Assembly: GCA_023101885.1 (NCBI GenBank) | Contig: JALPQD010000087.1 | Location: forward strand, 5,193,951-5,257,950 | From: Typhlomys cinereus | Lineage: Eukaryota > Chordata > Mammalia > Rodentia > Platacanthomyidae | Direction of reading: 5' to 3' | Length of the DNA stretch: 64,000 nucleotides | Shown: positions 10,870-22,206 of the stretch, in pieces | Layout of the letters: every line of letters starts with the position of its first letter | Position numbering within the stretch: the first letter of the stretch is position 1 | Program-made: the position numbers and the translations under genes | Notes under the pieces: model-generated | Databases searched by the model: none | Told to the model about the DNA's origin: nothing | The model's input: the letters and a program-made list of their open reading frames with translations, nothing else

Positions 10870-10945
10870 ACCCTCACCATGCTGTGTTTGAACCAGGGAC
10901 CCTCGTGTGCTGGGCAAGCACTGCTGGGCCACTTCCTCCTGCATA
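10870..10945 (-). mobile_element. Short SINE 3' fragment (B2/B4-like)
   Basis: GTGTTTGAACCAGGGACCCT followed by TGCTGGGCAAGCACTGCTGG matches the promoter-box end of tRNA-derived rodent SINEs in reverse. The fragment is short, so assignment is tentative. Confidence 0.45.
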
Positions 10946-11005
10946 TTTACATTCATCCCCTCCTCCCTCCTTCCCTCTTTCCCTCCCTGCACAGGGTCAT
11001 GTGAT

Positions 11006-13756
11006 ACTCAGCGAGCACCTCCATAGGACAGCACTGGGTCTCTCAGCGAGCACCTCCGTAGGACAGCACTGGGTCTCTCAGCGAGCACCTCCGTAGGACA
11101 GCACTGGGACACTCAGTGAGCACCTCCATAGGACAGCACTGGGACACTCAGTGAGCACCTCCATAGGACAGCACTGGGACACTCAGTGAGCACCTCCGTA
11201 GGACAGCACTGGGACACTCAGTGAGCACCTCCGTAGGACAGCACTGGGACACTCAGTGAGCACCTCCATAGGACAGCACTGGGTCTCTCAGTGAGCACCT
11301 CCGTAGGGGAGCACTAGGTCTCTCAGTGAGCACCTCCGTAGGACAGCACTGGGACACTCAGTGAGCACCTCCATAGGACAGCACTGGGACACTCAGTGAG
11401 CACCTCCATAGGACAGCACTGGGACACTCAGTGAGCACCTCCATAGGACAGCACTGGGACACTCAGTGAGCACCTCCATAGGACAGCACTGGGACACTCA
11501 GTGAGCACCTCCATAGGACAGCACTGGGACACTCAGTGAGCACCTCCGTAGGACAGCACTGGGACACTCAGTGAGCACCTCCGTAGGACAGCACTGGGAC
11601 ACTCAGTGAGCACCTCCGTAGGACAGCACTGGGACACTCAGTGAGCACCTCCATAGGACAGCACTGGGACACTCAGTGAGCACCTCCGTAGGACAGCACT
11701 GGGACACTCAGTGAGCACCTCCGTAGGACAGCACTGGGACACTCAGTGAGCACCTCCATAGGACAGCACTGGGACACTCAGTGAGCACCTCTGTAGGGGA
11801 GCACTAGGTCTCTCAGTGAGCACCTCCGTAGGACAGCACTGGGTCACTCAGTGAGCACCTCCGTAGGACAGCACTGGGACACTCAGTGAGCACCTCCGTA
11901 GGACAGCACTGGGACACTCAGTGAGCACCTCCGTAGGACAGCACTGGGACACTCAGTGAGCACCTCCATAGGACAGCACTGGGACACTCAGTGAGCACCT
12001 CCATAGGACAGCACTGGGACACTCAGTGAGCACCTCCATAGGACAGCACTGGGACACTCAGTGAGCACCTCCATAGGACAGCACTGGGACACTCAGTGAG
12101 CACCTCCATAGGACAGCACTGGGACACTCAGTGAGCACCTCCATAGGACAGCACTGGGACACTCAGTGAGCACCTCCGTAGGACAGCACTGGGACACTCA
12201 GTGAGCACCTCCATAGGACAGCACTGGGTCTCTCAGTGAGCACCTCCGTAGGGGAGCACTAGGTCTCTCAGTGAGCACCTCCGTAGGACAGCACTGGGAC
12301 ACTCAGTGAGCACCTCCATAGGACAGCACTGGGACACTCAGTGAGCACCTCCATAGGACAGCACTGGGACACTCAGTGAGCACCTCCATAGGACAGCACT
12401 GGGACACTCAGTGAGCACCTCCATAGGACAGCACTGGGACACTCAGTGAGCACCTCCATAGGACAGCACTGGGACACTCAGTGAGCACCTCTGTAGGGGA
12501 GCACTAGGTCTCTCAGTGAGCACCTCCGTAGGACAGCACTGGGTCACTCAGTGAGCACCTCCGTAGGACAGCACTGGGACACTCAGTGAGCACCTCCGTA
12601 GGACAGCACTGGGACACTCAGTGAGCACCTCCGTAGGACAGCACTGGGACACTCAGTGAGCACCTCCATAGGACAGCACTGGGACACTCAGTGAGCACCT
12701 CCATAGGACAGCACTGGGACACTCAGTGAGCACCTCCATAGGACAGCACTGGGACACTCAGTGAGCACCTCCATAGGACAGCACTGGGACACTCAGTGAG
12801 CACCTCCATAGGACAGCACTGGGACACTCAGTGAGCACCTCCGTAGGACAGCACTGGGACACTCAGTGAGCACCTCCGTAGGACAGCACTGGGACACTCA
12901 GTGAGCACCTCTGTAGGGGAGCACTAGGTCTCTCAGTGAGCACCTCCGTAGGACAGCACTGGGTCACTCAGTGAGCACCTCCGTAGGACAGCACTGGGAC
13001 ACTCAGTGAGCACCTCCGTAGGACAGCACTGGGACACTCAGTGAGCACCTCCGTAGGACAGCACTGGGACACTCAGTGAGCACCTCCGTAGGGGAGCACT
13101 AGGTCTCTCAGTGAGCACCTCCGTAGGACAGCACTGGGACACTCAGTGAGCACCTCCGTAGGGGAGCACTGGGACACTCAGTGAGCACCTCCATAGGGGA
13201 GCACTAGGTCTCTCAGTGAGCACCTCCGTAGGACAGCACTGGGACACTCAGTGAGCACCTCCGTAGGGGAGCACTAGGTCTCTCAGTGAGCACCTCCATA
13301 GGACAGCACTAGGACACTCAGTGAGCACCTCCATAGGACAGCACTGGGTCTCTCAGTGAGCACCTCCATAGGACAGCACTGGGACACTCAGTGAGCACCT
13401 CCATAGGACAGCACTGGGTCTCTCAGTGAGCACCTCCATAGGACAGCACTGGGACACTCAGTGAGCACCTCCATAGGACAGCACTGGGTCTCTCAGTGAG
13501 CACCTCCGTAGGGCAGCACTGGGACACTCAGTGAGCACCTCCGTAGGGCAGCACTGGGTCTCTCAGTGAGCACCTCCATAGGACAGCACTGGGACACTCA
13601 GTGAGCACCTCCATAGGACAGCACTGGGTCTCTCAGTGAGCACCTCCGTAGGGCAGCACTGGGACACTCAGTGAGCACCTCCGTAGGGCAGCACTGGGTC
13701 TCTCAGTGAGCACCTCCGTAGGGGAGCACTAGGTCTCTCAGTGAGCACTTCCGTAA
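11006..13756. repeat. Large 35-bp minisatellite with higher-order structure, about 78 copies
   Basis: The unit is ACTCAGTGAGCACCTCCGTA followed by GGACAGCACTGGGAC, 35 bp. Register is strict: landmarks 72 units apart (11221 and 13741) differ by exactly 2,520 bp. Variants are CCATA/CCGTA/CTGTA, GGACAG/GGGGAG/GGGCAG and GGGACAC/GGGTCTC/GGGTCAC. The rare CTGTAGGGGA unit occurs at 11791, 12491 and 12911 (700 and 420 bp apart, 20 and 12 units), each time followed by the same GGGTCAC-type unit. From about 13300 the GGGACAC and GGGTCTC types alternate, making a 70-bp dimer. Low divergence and constant length point to recent homogenisation. No open frame of note. Confidence 0.98.
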
Positions 13757-14269
13757 TGCAGGGTCCTGGGACACTAAGCAGTCAGTCTTTGCTCTGTGCA
13801 GCGTTTCAAGTGCAGTTGGTGTATGATGCGCAGAAGGAGATAACTTTTCATACTCAGTGAAACACAGCTACACACTTCCCTGTCGAATCATGACGCAGCC
13901 CCGGTCCTGATTTACCCACTTCTCTGTCTGCTCATGGTTCGTCCATGTCACAGCACAGTGCTTTAGCCGACGGCGCTGAGCTCCTTAGGTCTCTGGTGGA
14001 GTAGGCGCCTACTCATTGTTCTACTCATTCCACAGCTTTATGTTTCAGAGTATTTTATTCAGAGAGAGAGAGAGAGAGAGAACGCTTAGCTCAAGTTTAT
14101 TTCTGAATAGCCTCCTTCTCTCAGAATTTTTTTCTCACATTAAACTTGCGTAAGTAAATTTCTGTGTTTCTCTTTCTACTGCTGAACAGATGGAGCAGAA
14201 TGGTATTTTCCCACCTCTGGGGAGCATTGACTTCCAGATGCAGTTCTCTGTGTTCATGTGAAAGCACAC
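13757..14269. other. Short unique stretch with a (GA)n run
   Basis: Apparently single-copy intron sequence with a (GA)10-11 run at 14061-14081. No exon is seen. Confidence 0.5.
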
Positions 14270-16132
14270 GTGTGGGTTGTGCTCCACCTAGTACTTCGTG
14301 CATGTGTGTGCCTGTGCATGTGTATATGTTTTCACATGTTTATGTGTTCATGTACTTATGTGTGTACAGGTGCAGGTGTGTCTGTAGTTATACACGTATG
14401 TGTGTACAGGTGCAGGTGTGCATGTGTTTGTGTGTGTGCATATATGCATGCATGTATGTGTGTGTACATGCAGGTGTATTTGGGCATGTGTATGTATGTG
14501 TTTGTGCATGTGTTCAGGATGTGTACATGTACATACACTTATGTGTTTGTGCACACGTGTGTGTAGGGGCCTGTTTGTATGCATGTGTATATGTTGATGT
14601 ACGTGTGTGTGCAGGGATACATTTGTGTGCACATATGTTCAGGGGCATACATATGTGTGTATGTGTGTGCAGGGGCATGCATATGTATGTGTGCATGTGT
14701 GTGAAGGGGCATATATATGAATATGTGCATGAGTATTGCATGTATATGTGGGGCATATACATGTGTGATAAGTGTTGCACGTGGGGGGCATATGCATGTG
14801 GAATGTGTTGCACATGTGCATGTGTGTGCACGGTGTATGCATGTGTGATGCGTGTGTTGTGTGTGCATGTGTGCGTAGGGTATATACATGTGTGACGAGT
14901 GTGTTGCACGTGTGAATGAGTGTGTGGGGTGTATACATGTGTGATATGTTGTGTGTGCATGTGTGTGCAGGGCGTGTGCATGTGTGCTGAGTGTGTTGCG
15001 TGTGTGCATGAGCATGTGGGGTGTATACATGTGTGATGAGTGTGTTGCATGTGTGCATGTGTGTGTGTGAGGCATATGCATGTGCAATGCGTGTGTTTCA
15101 TGTGTGCAGGTTGTATACATTTGAGATGCGTGTGTTGCATGTGTGTGCGGTGTATACATGTGCACTGAGTGTGTTGCGTGTGTGCGTGTGTGGGGCATAT
15201 ACATGTGCACCGAGTGTGTTGTTTGTGCAGGGTGTATACATGTGCACTGTGTTGTGTGTGCATGTGTGTGCAGGATATATGCATGTGTGATGAGTGTGTT
15301 GTATGTGTGCATGTGTGTGCAGGATATATGCATGTGTGATGCGTGTGTTGCGTGTGTGCATGTGTGTGCAGGATGTATGCATGTGTGATGAGTGTGTTGC
15401 GTGTGTGCATGTGTGTGCAGGGTGTATGCATGTGTGATGAGTGTGTTGCGTGTGTGCATGTGTGTGCAGGGCGTATACCTGTGCACTGAGTGTGTTGTGT
15501 GTGCATGTGTGTGCGGGATATATGCATGTGTGATGAGTGTGTTGCGTGTGTGCATGTGTGTGCAGGATGTATGCATGTGTGATGAGTGTGTTGCGTGTGT
15601 GCATGTGTGTGCAGGGCGTATACCTGTGCACTGAGTGTGTTGTGTGTGCATGTGTGTGCAGGGCGTATACCTGTGCACTGAGTGTGTTGTGTGTGCATGT
15701 GTGTGCAGGATGTATACATGTGCGATGAGTGTGTTGCGTGTGTGCATGTGTGTGCAGGGTATATACTTGTGCACTGTGTGTGTTGCATGTGTGCATGTGT
15801 GTGCGTGTTGCATGTGTGCATGTGTGTGCAGGATATATGCATGTGTGGTGCATGTGTTGCATGTGTGCACGTGTGTGCAGGATATATGCATGTGTGATGC
15901 GTGTGTTGCGTGTGTGCATGTGTGTGCAGAATATATGCATGTGTGATGAGTGTGTTGTGTGTGTGCATGTGTGTCCAGGATATATGCATGTGTGATGAGT
16001 GTGTTGTGTGTGTGCAGGGTGTATACATGTGCACTGAGTGTGTTGTGTGTGTGCATGTGTGTCCAGGATATATGCATGTGTGATGAGTGTGTTGTGTGTG
16101 TGCATGTGTGTGCGGGGCGTATACATGTATGA
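14270..16132. repeat. TG-rich minisatellite, 49-bp unit from about 14,900, about 25 clear copies
   Basis: The left part is irregular TG/CATG-rich DNA. From about 14,900 a regular unit appears: GTGTTGCGTGTGTGCATGTG, TGTGCAGGATATATGCATGT, GTGATGAGT (49 bp). Variants replace GATATATGCATGTGTGATG by GCGTATACCTGTGCACTG or GTGTATACATGTGCACTG. On the minus strand frames are open for over 500 codons (HTHAHTQHTHHTCIYPAHTC-like peptide); this is the repeat, not a protein gene. Alternating purine-pyrimidine runs favour Z-DNA. Confidence 0.96.
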
Positions 16133-16136
16133 TGTG

Positions 16137-16372
16137 TGGGGGGGTCAGAGGTGAGTCAGTTGTCTTCCCCAAGCATTCCTCCCCATATGGATGTCTCAGT
16201 GGACCTGGAATTTGTGGGTCCAGCACACCGCAGGAGTCCTGCTGCCTCCACCTCCCCATGGTTGGCATCGTGGGCAAGACTGCTGTGCCTGTTTTTATGT
16301 GAGCTCTGGGAGTTGAACGCAGGTCCTCATGCTTGCACAGCAAGCACTTTATAAAGAGCACCCCGTGCAGTC
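16137..16372 (-). mobile_element. B4-like SINE
   Basis: Begins with GGTCAGAGGTGAGTCAGTTG and ends TTGAACGCAGGTCCTCATGC, TTGCACAGCAAGCACTTTAT, which is the typical end of rodent B4-type SINEs in reverse orientation. The middle is diverged. Confidence 0.68.
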
Positions 16373-16547
16373 CTGTCTGTTTAATAATAAGCACTGAATA
16401 AGGTCTTGGGTGCAGAGCATGCGGACAACCCTTGTGTCTGCCCCCCCCCAGCACTGCCCCTCCCTGGACCCCAGACTCCAGCATGCGCAGGAGTTGTCCA
16501 TTGGCCGTCCATGTAGGCTGTTATGTTGCTGTTGCAGTCGCCTGCAT
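16373..16547. other. Short intron segment between SINE and hAT-like repeat
   Basis: No feature recognised; a C9 run at about 16441. Confidence 0.4.
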
Positions 16548-16945
16548 GGCTGCTGATAAGTGACAATCACACGGCTTAAGGGAACAAGGAGTTTACTTTC
16601 TTACGACAGTCCGGTTACAGTTCTCAGTCCAGCCTGACGGGAGAGCACTCACCAATACCAGGCCGAGGGAACTGGCCACACCATCTCTACATAACGGCTG
16701 AGAGAGGGACGATCCTTACTTGCCAGACCAACATGTCTGGCCAAGTGAACAGAAGGATGCCGACTCTCTGAACCAGCTTTCTGTGATTTATTCCAGGGCC
16801 TAGTCCTACCCACCATGGGCTGGACCTTCCCCACCAGCTAGACAATCTCCTGCAGGTTTGCTCTGGGCTTAACTCAACCATCAACTCTCTACAACTGTGC
16901 CCAGAGCTCAAACCCTCCACTGTCGAGTTGACACCTGTGACAGTT
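16548..16945 (-). repeat. URR1/hAT-like interspersed repeat, copy 3
   Basis: Nearly full-length minus copy: CTGCTGATAAGTGACAATCA, CAAGGAGTTTACTTTCTTAC, GCCAGACCAACATGTCTGGC, CACCATGGGCTGGACCTTCC, and the end GTCGAGTTGACACCTGTGAC. Closest relative in the window is 39107-39512. No transposase. Confidence 0.7.
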
Positions 16946-17264
16946 GTGCTGTGACTGTGACAGCTGCATTCTGTTCACGTATCTAATTTGCTTTGTGGGT
17001 CACTTCTCTGAGAAGGTTCTGGGAGAGGGAAGAACTGGAGCTTTGTAACCTGAAACCTCAGCTCCGCTCTCCTGGAGGATGACTAGGAGGCTTTGTGGGC
17101 TTCCAGAAGCTCTTCTGTTGATTCCACAGTCTGCTGCATCCTTGCTCCCCAGGGAGACAATCAGTGGTTGATTGGAATCTTTCAAATGCTTGGAATCAGC
17201 AGGACGCGGCACCCTGATTGGGTGTGCACTTGACTGCCTGGGGCTAGTGTGGGCTGGTTTGTGT
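16946..17264. other. Intron segment without recognised features
   Basis: Apparently single-copy; no exon signal found. Confidence 0.4.
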
Positions 17265-17390
17265 GTGCGTGCACATGCCTCTGTGTGTGTGTGCATGTGT
17301 ATGTGCTCATGTGTGCATGCCTCTGTGTGTGTGCATGTGTATGTGCTAGTGTGTGGCCTGTGTGTGTGCATGCCTCTGTGTGTGCATGTG
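17265..17390. repeat. TG/CATGCC-rich array, left part (split by an LTR)
   Basis: Repeats of GTGTGTGTGCATG and CATGCCTCTGTGTG. It is separated from the similar array at 17759-18075 by a solo LTR that inserted into it. Confidence 0.9.
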
Positions 17391-17758
17391 TGTCATGGGT
17401 TGAAATATGAGTTGTCCCTCATAGGTTCATGTATTGGATGCTTAGTTAATGTTTGGGAAGGTCAAGGAGCTGGACCCTTGCTGGAGGAAGCGTGTCACGG
17501 GGGGTGGCCTTTAAGGTTAGTTGTCCCGCCCTGCCTGCTCTTGTGGTTAGCTCTCTCAGCCTTCACCATGTCTGCAGTGACTTAGGCCACCGCCAGTTTC
17601 TGCCAGCCAGCCGTGCCTGTTCCACCGTGAATGTTGTCTATCTACCCGGCATATTGATCCATCTATCCCCTTCTCAAACAATAAGGTTAATAATCTCCCT
17701 TTCTCCCCTTAAGTTGGTTGAGTTTGAGTGACAGTAACAGAGAAGAGTAACTGGTACA
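17391..17758 (+). mobile_element. Solo MaLR-type LTR inside the TGCATG array
   Basis: A 368-bp LTR beginning TGTCATGGGTTGAAATATGA and ending AAGAGTAACTGGTACA. It contains the family core CTTGCTGGAGGAAG and the 3' CTCCCTTTCTCCCCTTAAGT. The target duplication is ATGTG at 17386-17390 and 17759-17763. LTRs of the same family flank the elements at 22207 and 36550. ERVL-MaLR LTRs typically have TG...CA ends and 5-bp duplications. The internal region was lost by LTR-LTR recombination. Confidence 0.9.
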
Positions 17759-18075
17759 ATGTGTGTACACATGTGTGCATGCCTGCCTGTGTGTGTGCAT
17801 GCATGTCCGTGTGTGTACATGCATGCCTGTGTGTGCATGCCTGCCTGTGTGTGTGCATGCCTGTGTGTGTGCATGCCTGCCTGTGTGTGTACATGCATGC
17901 CTGTGTGTGTACATGCATGCCCCTGTGTGCATACATGCCTGTGTGTGTACATGCATGCCTGTGTGCATGCATGCCTGTGTGTGTGCATACATGCCTCTGT
18001 GTGCATGCCTGCCTGTGTGTGCATGCATGCCTGTGTGTGTACATGCATGCCTGTGTGTGCATATGTGTGCTTCTA
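17759..18075. repeat. TG/CATG-rich array, right part
   Basis: Irregular repeats of GTGTGTGTACATGCATGCCT and GTGCATGCCTGCCTGTGTGT. Six frames show pseudo-ORFs (CVHACLCV), which are repeat artefacts. Confidence 0.93.
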
Positions 18076-18357
18076 TGCTCCACATGTTTCCCCTTCGTGA
18101 TTACTGCTCTGTAATCACTTCACCCCAGAAGAAACATCTCATCAGAATGTTGAGGGAGAATTGGAAAGATGGGAGTTTTAGTAAATGATTTACACACAGC
18201 CCATTGGAAATGATTAAATATAAATTTCTGCTTCAGTAGGTAGATGAGAATCGATGCAGCTTTTTGTGAGGTGCAAACAGCTGACTGGGAATCAGATTCA
18301 ATTTCTGAGTCCTCCGACTGCTTTGTGAGAGAGGTGCCTCTGCTCAGCCAGCCCTGA
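18076..18357. other. Short intron segment
   Basis: Apparently unique, AT-richer sequence. No gene recognised. Confidence 0.4.
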
Positions 18358-19165
18358 AAGTGTGGAGGACTCCCAGGCTGGGCCTCTGTGGTGGGGAGGA
18401 CTCCCAGGCTGTTCCTGTGGTGGGGAGGACTCCCAGGCTGGACCCTTGTGGTGGGGAGGACTCCTGGGCTGGTCCTGTGGTGAGGAGGACTCCCAGGCTG
18501 GTCCTGTGGTGGGGAGGACTCCCAGGCTGGTCCCCTGTGGTGGGGAGGACTCCCAGGCTGGACCCCTGTGGTGGGGAGGACTCCCAGGCTGATCCCCTGT
18601 GGTGAGGAGGACTCCCAGGCTGGTCCTGTGGTGAGGAGGACTCCCAGGCTGGTCCTGTGGTGAGGAGAACTCCCAGGCTGATCCCCTGTAGTGTGGAGGA
18701 CTCCCAGGCTGGTCCTGTGGTGGGGAGGACTCCCAGGCTGGTCCCTGTGGTGAGGAGGACTCCCAGGCTGGTCCCCTGTGGTGAGGAGGACTCCCAGGCT
18801 GGTCCCCTGTGGTGAGGAGGACTCCCAGGCTGGTCCTGTGGTGAGGAGGACTCCCAGGCTGATCCCCTGTAGTGTGGAGGACTCCCAGGCTGGTCCTGTG
18901 GTGGGGAGGACTCCCAGGCTGGTCCCCTGTGGTGAGGAGGACTCCCAGGCTGGTCCCCTGTGGTGAGGAGGACTCCCAGGCTGGTCCTGTGGTGAGGAGG
19001 ACTCCCAGGCTGATCCCCTGTAGTGTGGAGGACTCCCAGGCTGGTCCTGTGGTGGGGAGGACTCCCAGGCTGATCCCCTGTGGTGAGGAGGACTCCCAGG
19101 CTGGTCCTGTGGTGGGGAGGACTCTCCCAGGCTGGTCCTGTGGTGGGGAGGACTCCCAGGCTGTA
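18358..19165. repeat. Minisatellite, 28-30-bp unit, about 28 copies
   Basis: The unit is GTGGTGAGGAGGACTCCCAG followed by GCTGGTCCCCT, with GTGGGG/GTGAGG and GGTCC/GATCC/GGACC variants. A rare unit with GATCCCCTGTAGTGTGGAGG occurs at about 18681, 18862 and 19013 and starts the same run of units each time, so blocks of 5-6 units were duplicated. Open frames on both strands are artefacts. Confidence 0.96.
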
Positions 19166-19194
19166 TTGGGCACTTTTCTCCTTTAATCCTTTGT

Positions 19195-19196
<2 letters not shown>

Positions 19197-19281
<85 letters not shown>
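19197..19281. repeat. Compound (TG)n(AG)n microsatellite
   Basis: About 22 TG units followed by about 19 AG units, uninterrupted. Confidence 0.97.
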
Positions 19282-19286
<5 letters not shown>

Positions 19287-19550
19287 TTGGGAAGGAGGTC
19301 AGACAACAGCCTTGGATGTCAGTCGTCCCTTGCCCCTTGTTTAAAGTAGATTCTCTTGGCTGCTTCATGCATCAGGCTGGCAGGCCGAGAGCTGCTGCGG
19401 ACCCTCCACTCTCCGCTCCCACCTCCCCGTGGGCACTGGGCTCGCAGATGCTCCACTTCCTTCCAGCTTTTCTGTGGCCTCTGGGGACTCAAACCCAGGC
19501 CGTCACACATGTGTGCAGGCGCCTCCCCCAAGCCATCTCCGTGTAGAGGG
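19282..19550 (-). mobile_element. Probable B4-like SINE remnant
   Basis: GAAGGAGGTCAGACAACAGC, then GGCCTCTGGGGACTCAAACC and CAGGCGCCTCCCCCAAGCCA follow the order of a B3/B4 SINE in reverse, strongly diverged. Confidence 0.5.
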
Positions 19551-19724
19551 ACATTTGTGTTTGCAGAGCATTGGAAGGACGCTGGTCTGTCGCTGCACAG
19601 ACGTATCTCGACTCCTTTCAGCCCTTCCTGCTGCATAGACGTGTCCTGACTCCTTTCAGCCCTTCAGCCGGTTAGAGCCAGTTCACAAGCACCTGTGACT
19701 AATGCAGACTGTTTGTCTTGTCAG

Positions 19725-19792
19725 AACATGAAGAGGCGCTGGACCGGGAGTTCGGGCTGGAGACCGGCACCTTGCTTGGCGGCATAAAGAAG
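19725..19792 (+). CDS. HHAT: HHAT coding exon 2 (residues 31-53)
   Basis: A 68-bp exon between the acceptor TTGTCTTGTCAG and the donor AAG/GTACGG. With the carried base G from the previous exon it encodes EHEEALDREFGLETGTLLGG then IKK, matching the acidic region after the first membrane segment of mammalian HHAT. It ends in phase 0. Acidic residues cluster (E31, E33, E34, D37, E39, E43). No stop or frameshift. The exon is too short to be seen as an ORF; recognition rests on the peptide match and on both splice borders fitting the phase of its neighbours. Confidence 0.95.
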
Positions 19793-20165
19793 GTACGGCG
19801 TGGGTGAATGGTTTCGAAGCTGTGAACTTGACGTCGGTGGGTGCTTGGAGCTCAGGGAAGGTTTTGAGCTTGGTGCTTTCTCTGTTGAAAAGCTGAAGTG
19901 TGCCGGGTTGTTCCGTACAGGGTTTATCTTCTCGTGCCCTGTCTCTTCTTGAGGCACCCACAATCCGACTGCGTGTCTCCACAATCTGACTGGCCTGTCA
20001 CCCTAGGAGTCCCGCATCTGAGGAATGGCCTCTTCAAGCCCGCGTGGCACCTCTGTAACAGGGCATCTCTGTCCATCTGACCGTTCTTTTAGTCAGTGCT
20101 CCTGAGCGCCTGTCTCTTCGCACGCCTGGTGCCTGTTACCTTGTCCATGGAACGGGTGCCGTGAC
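19793..20165 (+). other. Start of HHAT intron (19793-30694)
   Basis: Apparently single-copy sequence; no feature recognised. Confidence 0.5.
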
Positions 20166-20395
20166 ATTCTGGGCTGGAGAGATGACTTAGGGGTTAAGCC
20201 TCTGCCTCGAAATCAGAAAGTCCTGAGTTCAGATCCCAGATCCCACGTAAAAATGAGGAAGGGAAATGGTGGTCGTCTGCATGGTTGGCCTTGCGGAGCC
20301 TGGGAAATGCTAGAGCAAGGCAAAGAGGAAGTAGAACAATCCAGGTGATTCCAGAAGTCATCCTTTGTCCTCCACAGGCCCCGTGACACACATGG
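20166..20395 (+). mobile_element. tRNA/ID-type SINE, plus orientation
   Basis: Starts GGGCTGGAGAGATGACTTAG, GGGTTAAGCCTCTGCCTCGA and GAGTTCAGATCCCAGATCCC. The Pol III A-box-like (TGACTTAGGGG) and B-box-like (GAGTTCAGATCC) motifs are visible. The body then reads TCCAGGTGATTCCAGAAGTC, the reverse of the 'ggagtcatcctgg' core found in other copies at 28785, 31100, 32165 and 35440. The A-rich or CA-rich tail is the following (CA)n. Confidence 0.82.
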
Positions 20396-20400
20396 ATGCA

Positions 20401-20456
<56 letters not shown>

Positions 20457-20649
20457 GCCCCGTGACACACACGGATGCAGATACACACAGACACACACAC
20501 AGACACACACACAGACACACATACAGACACACACACACAGTGCCCCGTGACACACACGGATGCACATACACACAGACACACACAGACACACAGACACACA
20601 CACACACAGTGCCCCATAACACACATGGATGCAGACACACACAGACACC

Positions 20650-20686
<37 letters not shown>

Positions 20687-20692
20687 ACGCAC
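20396..20692. repeat. CA-rich array with a long spacer-type unit
   Basis: (CA)n at 20401-20453, then several units joining GTGCCCCGTGACACACACGG ATGCAGA-type blocks with ACACAGACACACACACAG runs. It probably grew from the tail of the adjoining SINE. Confidence 0.9.
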
Positions 20693-20824
20693 GTCTTGGG
20701 AGCATCCACAGATGATGGAAACCAGTTGTTTATCCTCATCATCTAGACGCTCCTTGCAGAATGACCCTCTTCTTGCTAAATGAATGTTTCTCTGGTCCAG
20801 ATTCCAACCAAAACCGGCTGTTAG

Positions 20825-20890
20825 GTGCGGTGCGACGGTGCGCACTGGGTCCCGCGCTCAGGAGGCCGAGGCAGGAGGCACGTGCTGCCC
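20825..20890 (+). mobile_element. B1-type SINE fragment
   Basis: GGTGCGGTGCGACGGTGCGC, then CAGGAGGCCGAGGCAGGAGG, is a diverged 5' half of a 7SL-derived B1 in plus orientation. Confidence 0.65.
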
Positions 20891-22206
20891 GGTCCACACG
20901 TGCCCTGTCTCTGCCAAGAGAAGATGCAGCTGTGGAATGGGGTCGATTGGGCTCGCGCAGCGGCTGGTGTGCGCTGAGCAGCCCGTGGTTTGAATGTCAG
21001 TTTACAGCGCTCGTGACCCCTCAGCCACCCTGCTGGCCATCAGCACCAGCTCATGCACGCAGCAAGATGGCTCCTGGCCGCACCCTCATAAATGCCGGGA
21101 GGCTCCATGCCTCCGAGGGCAGAGTCACGCTGCTCTCCCTGAGGCTTTGGGTGCTGGGTGGACCCCCGAGAATCTGTGTGCTTGGGTCTTACAGTGTATT
21201 AGATCCTGGGGGAAAAGTTAAGCATGTCATGTTGAGCTCTGCTCTTTCCGTCTGTGAATATTTATTTCTAACTCGCATTATTGGGTATGGAATCTGTCTC
21301 TCAGGTTGGGGGCTGACTTAGAGTGGGGTGTGTTTTGAGGGCATGTTCAGTGTTCGGAACTGACCTGAGAGAGGGCACTGAAGGAAGTTTGCACTTATGG
21401 GGGGCCCATAGAGGGGCCTCAGCAGACAGAACGCAGAGAGAAGGGGCGTTCGCGTCAGGGGAGTGCAGGCTGGTCCCTTCTCTCGTGCCTTGCTGATGGA
21501 CGTGCCTGTTGTCCCCACCTGACAGCCTCAGGTGATGAGAAGGGGCAGGAAGGTACGTGTGAGATCCAGTGGTCACGTGACTCAAGAGACCACGTGACTG
21601 AAGATGGCGGTGCCTGTGGCTGGAGCCGCCTCAGTGCGGAAGAGGTGGATGAAGGCCCTTCCTCCCAGACACTGCTTATTGCACAGCCACAGCGGGAAAA
21701 TAAATTCGTCCTACAGCATCTCGCCAAACAAAAAGCCCCGTCCTCCCTTTTGACGTTGAGGCCACCCTTGCACAACAAGGCTGAGCACGTTGGTTATGGA
21801 TCCAGACTCGTTCCTGGTCTCGGAAACCTCATGAAAGGCAGGAGCATCACGTGACCTGAAGGGATCCGGAGCACCCCGTCCCCTGCTTCGGCTGTGTCAC
21901 TGCAGCCTCCACTTGAGTGACAGCAGATCTCCACCCGAGAGCTGCCCGTCCCCGAGCTGTCTGTACGGTTCCCATGTTCAGCATGCTGAGCGGTAGAATC
22001 TTTATCTTTCTAAACTTGAAAGGATCGTTCTGCACGTGGGGTGCTGTGGGTCTGTGAATGAGAGGTGTGGCTGAAGCTTTGAGATTCCTCAGATACCTCA
22101 GTATCCATGATATCTTGTGGGGAGCCTCTGATAGAGGATCAGGAGTGGTCTGGGTGGGGTTTCAGCCTCACCCTGATGCACCGTAGAGACTTGGTTTTAT
22201 CCCTTC
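20891..22206. other. Intron segment without recognised features
   Basis: No exon, RNA gene or clear repeat found across about 1.3 kb. Confidence 0.4.

Noticed and set aside
11006..13756. CRISPR-like array of 35-bp repeats
   Set aside because: Repeats are directly adjacent without spacers, and the host is a mammal; it is a minisatellite.
14514..16484. 656-codon minus-strand open frame, Cys/His/Thr-rich
   Set aside because: Produced by the 49-bp TG-rich minisatellite; overlapping frames of 512 and 342 codons are open too, which no real gene would show.
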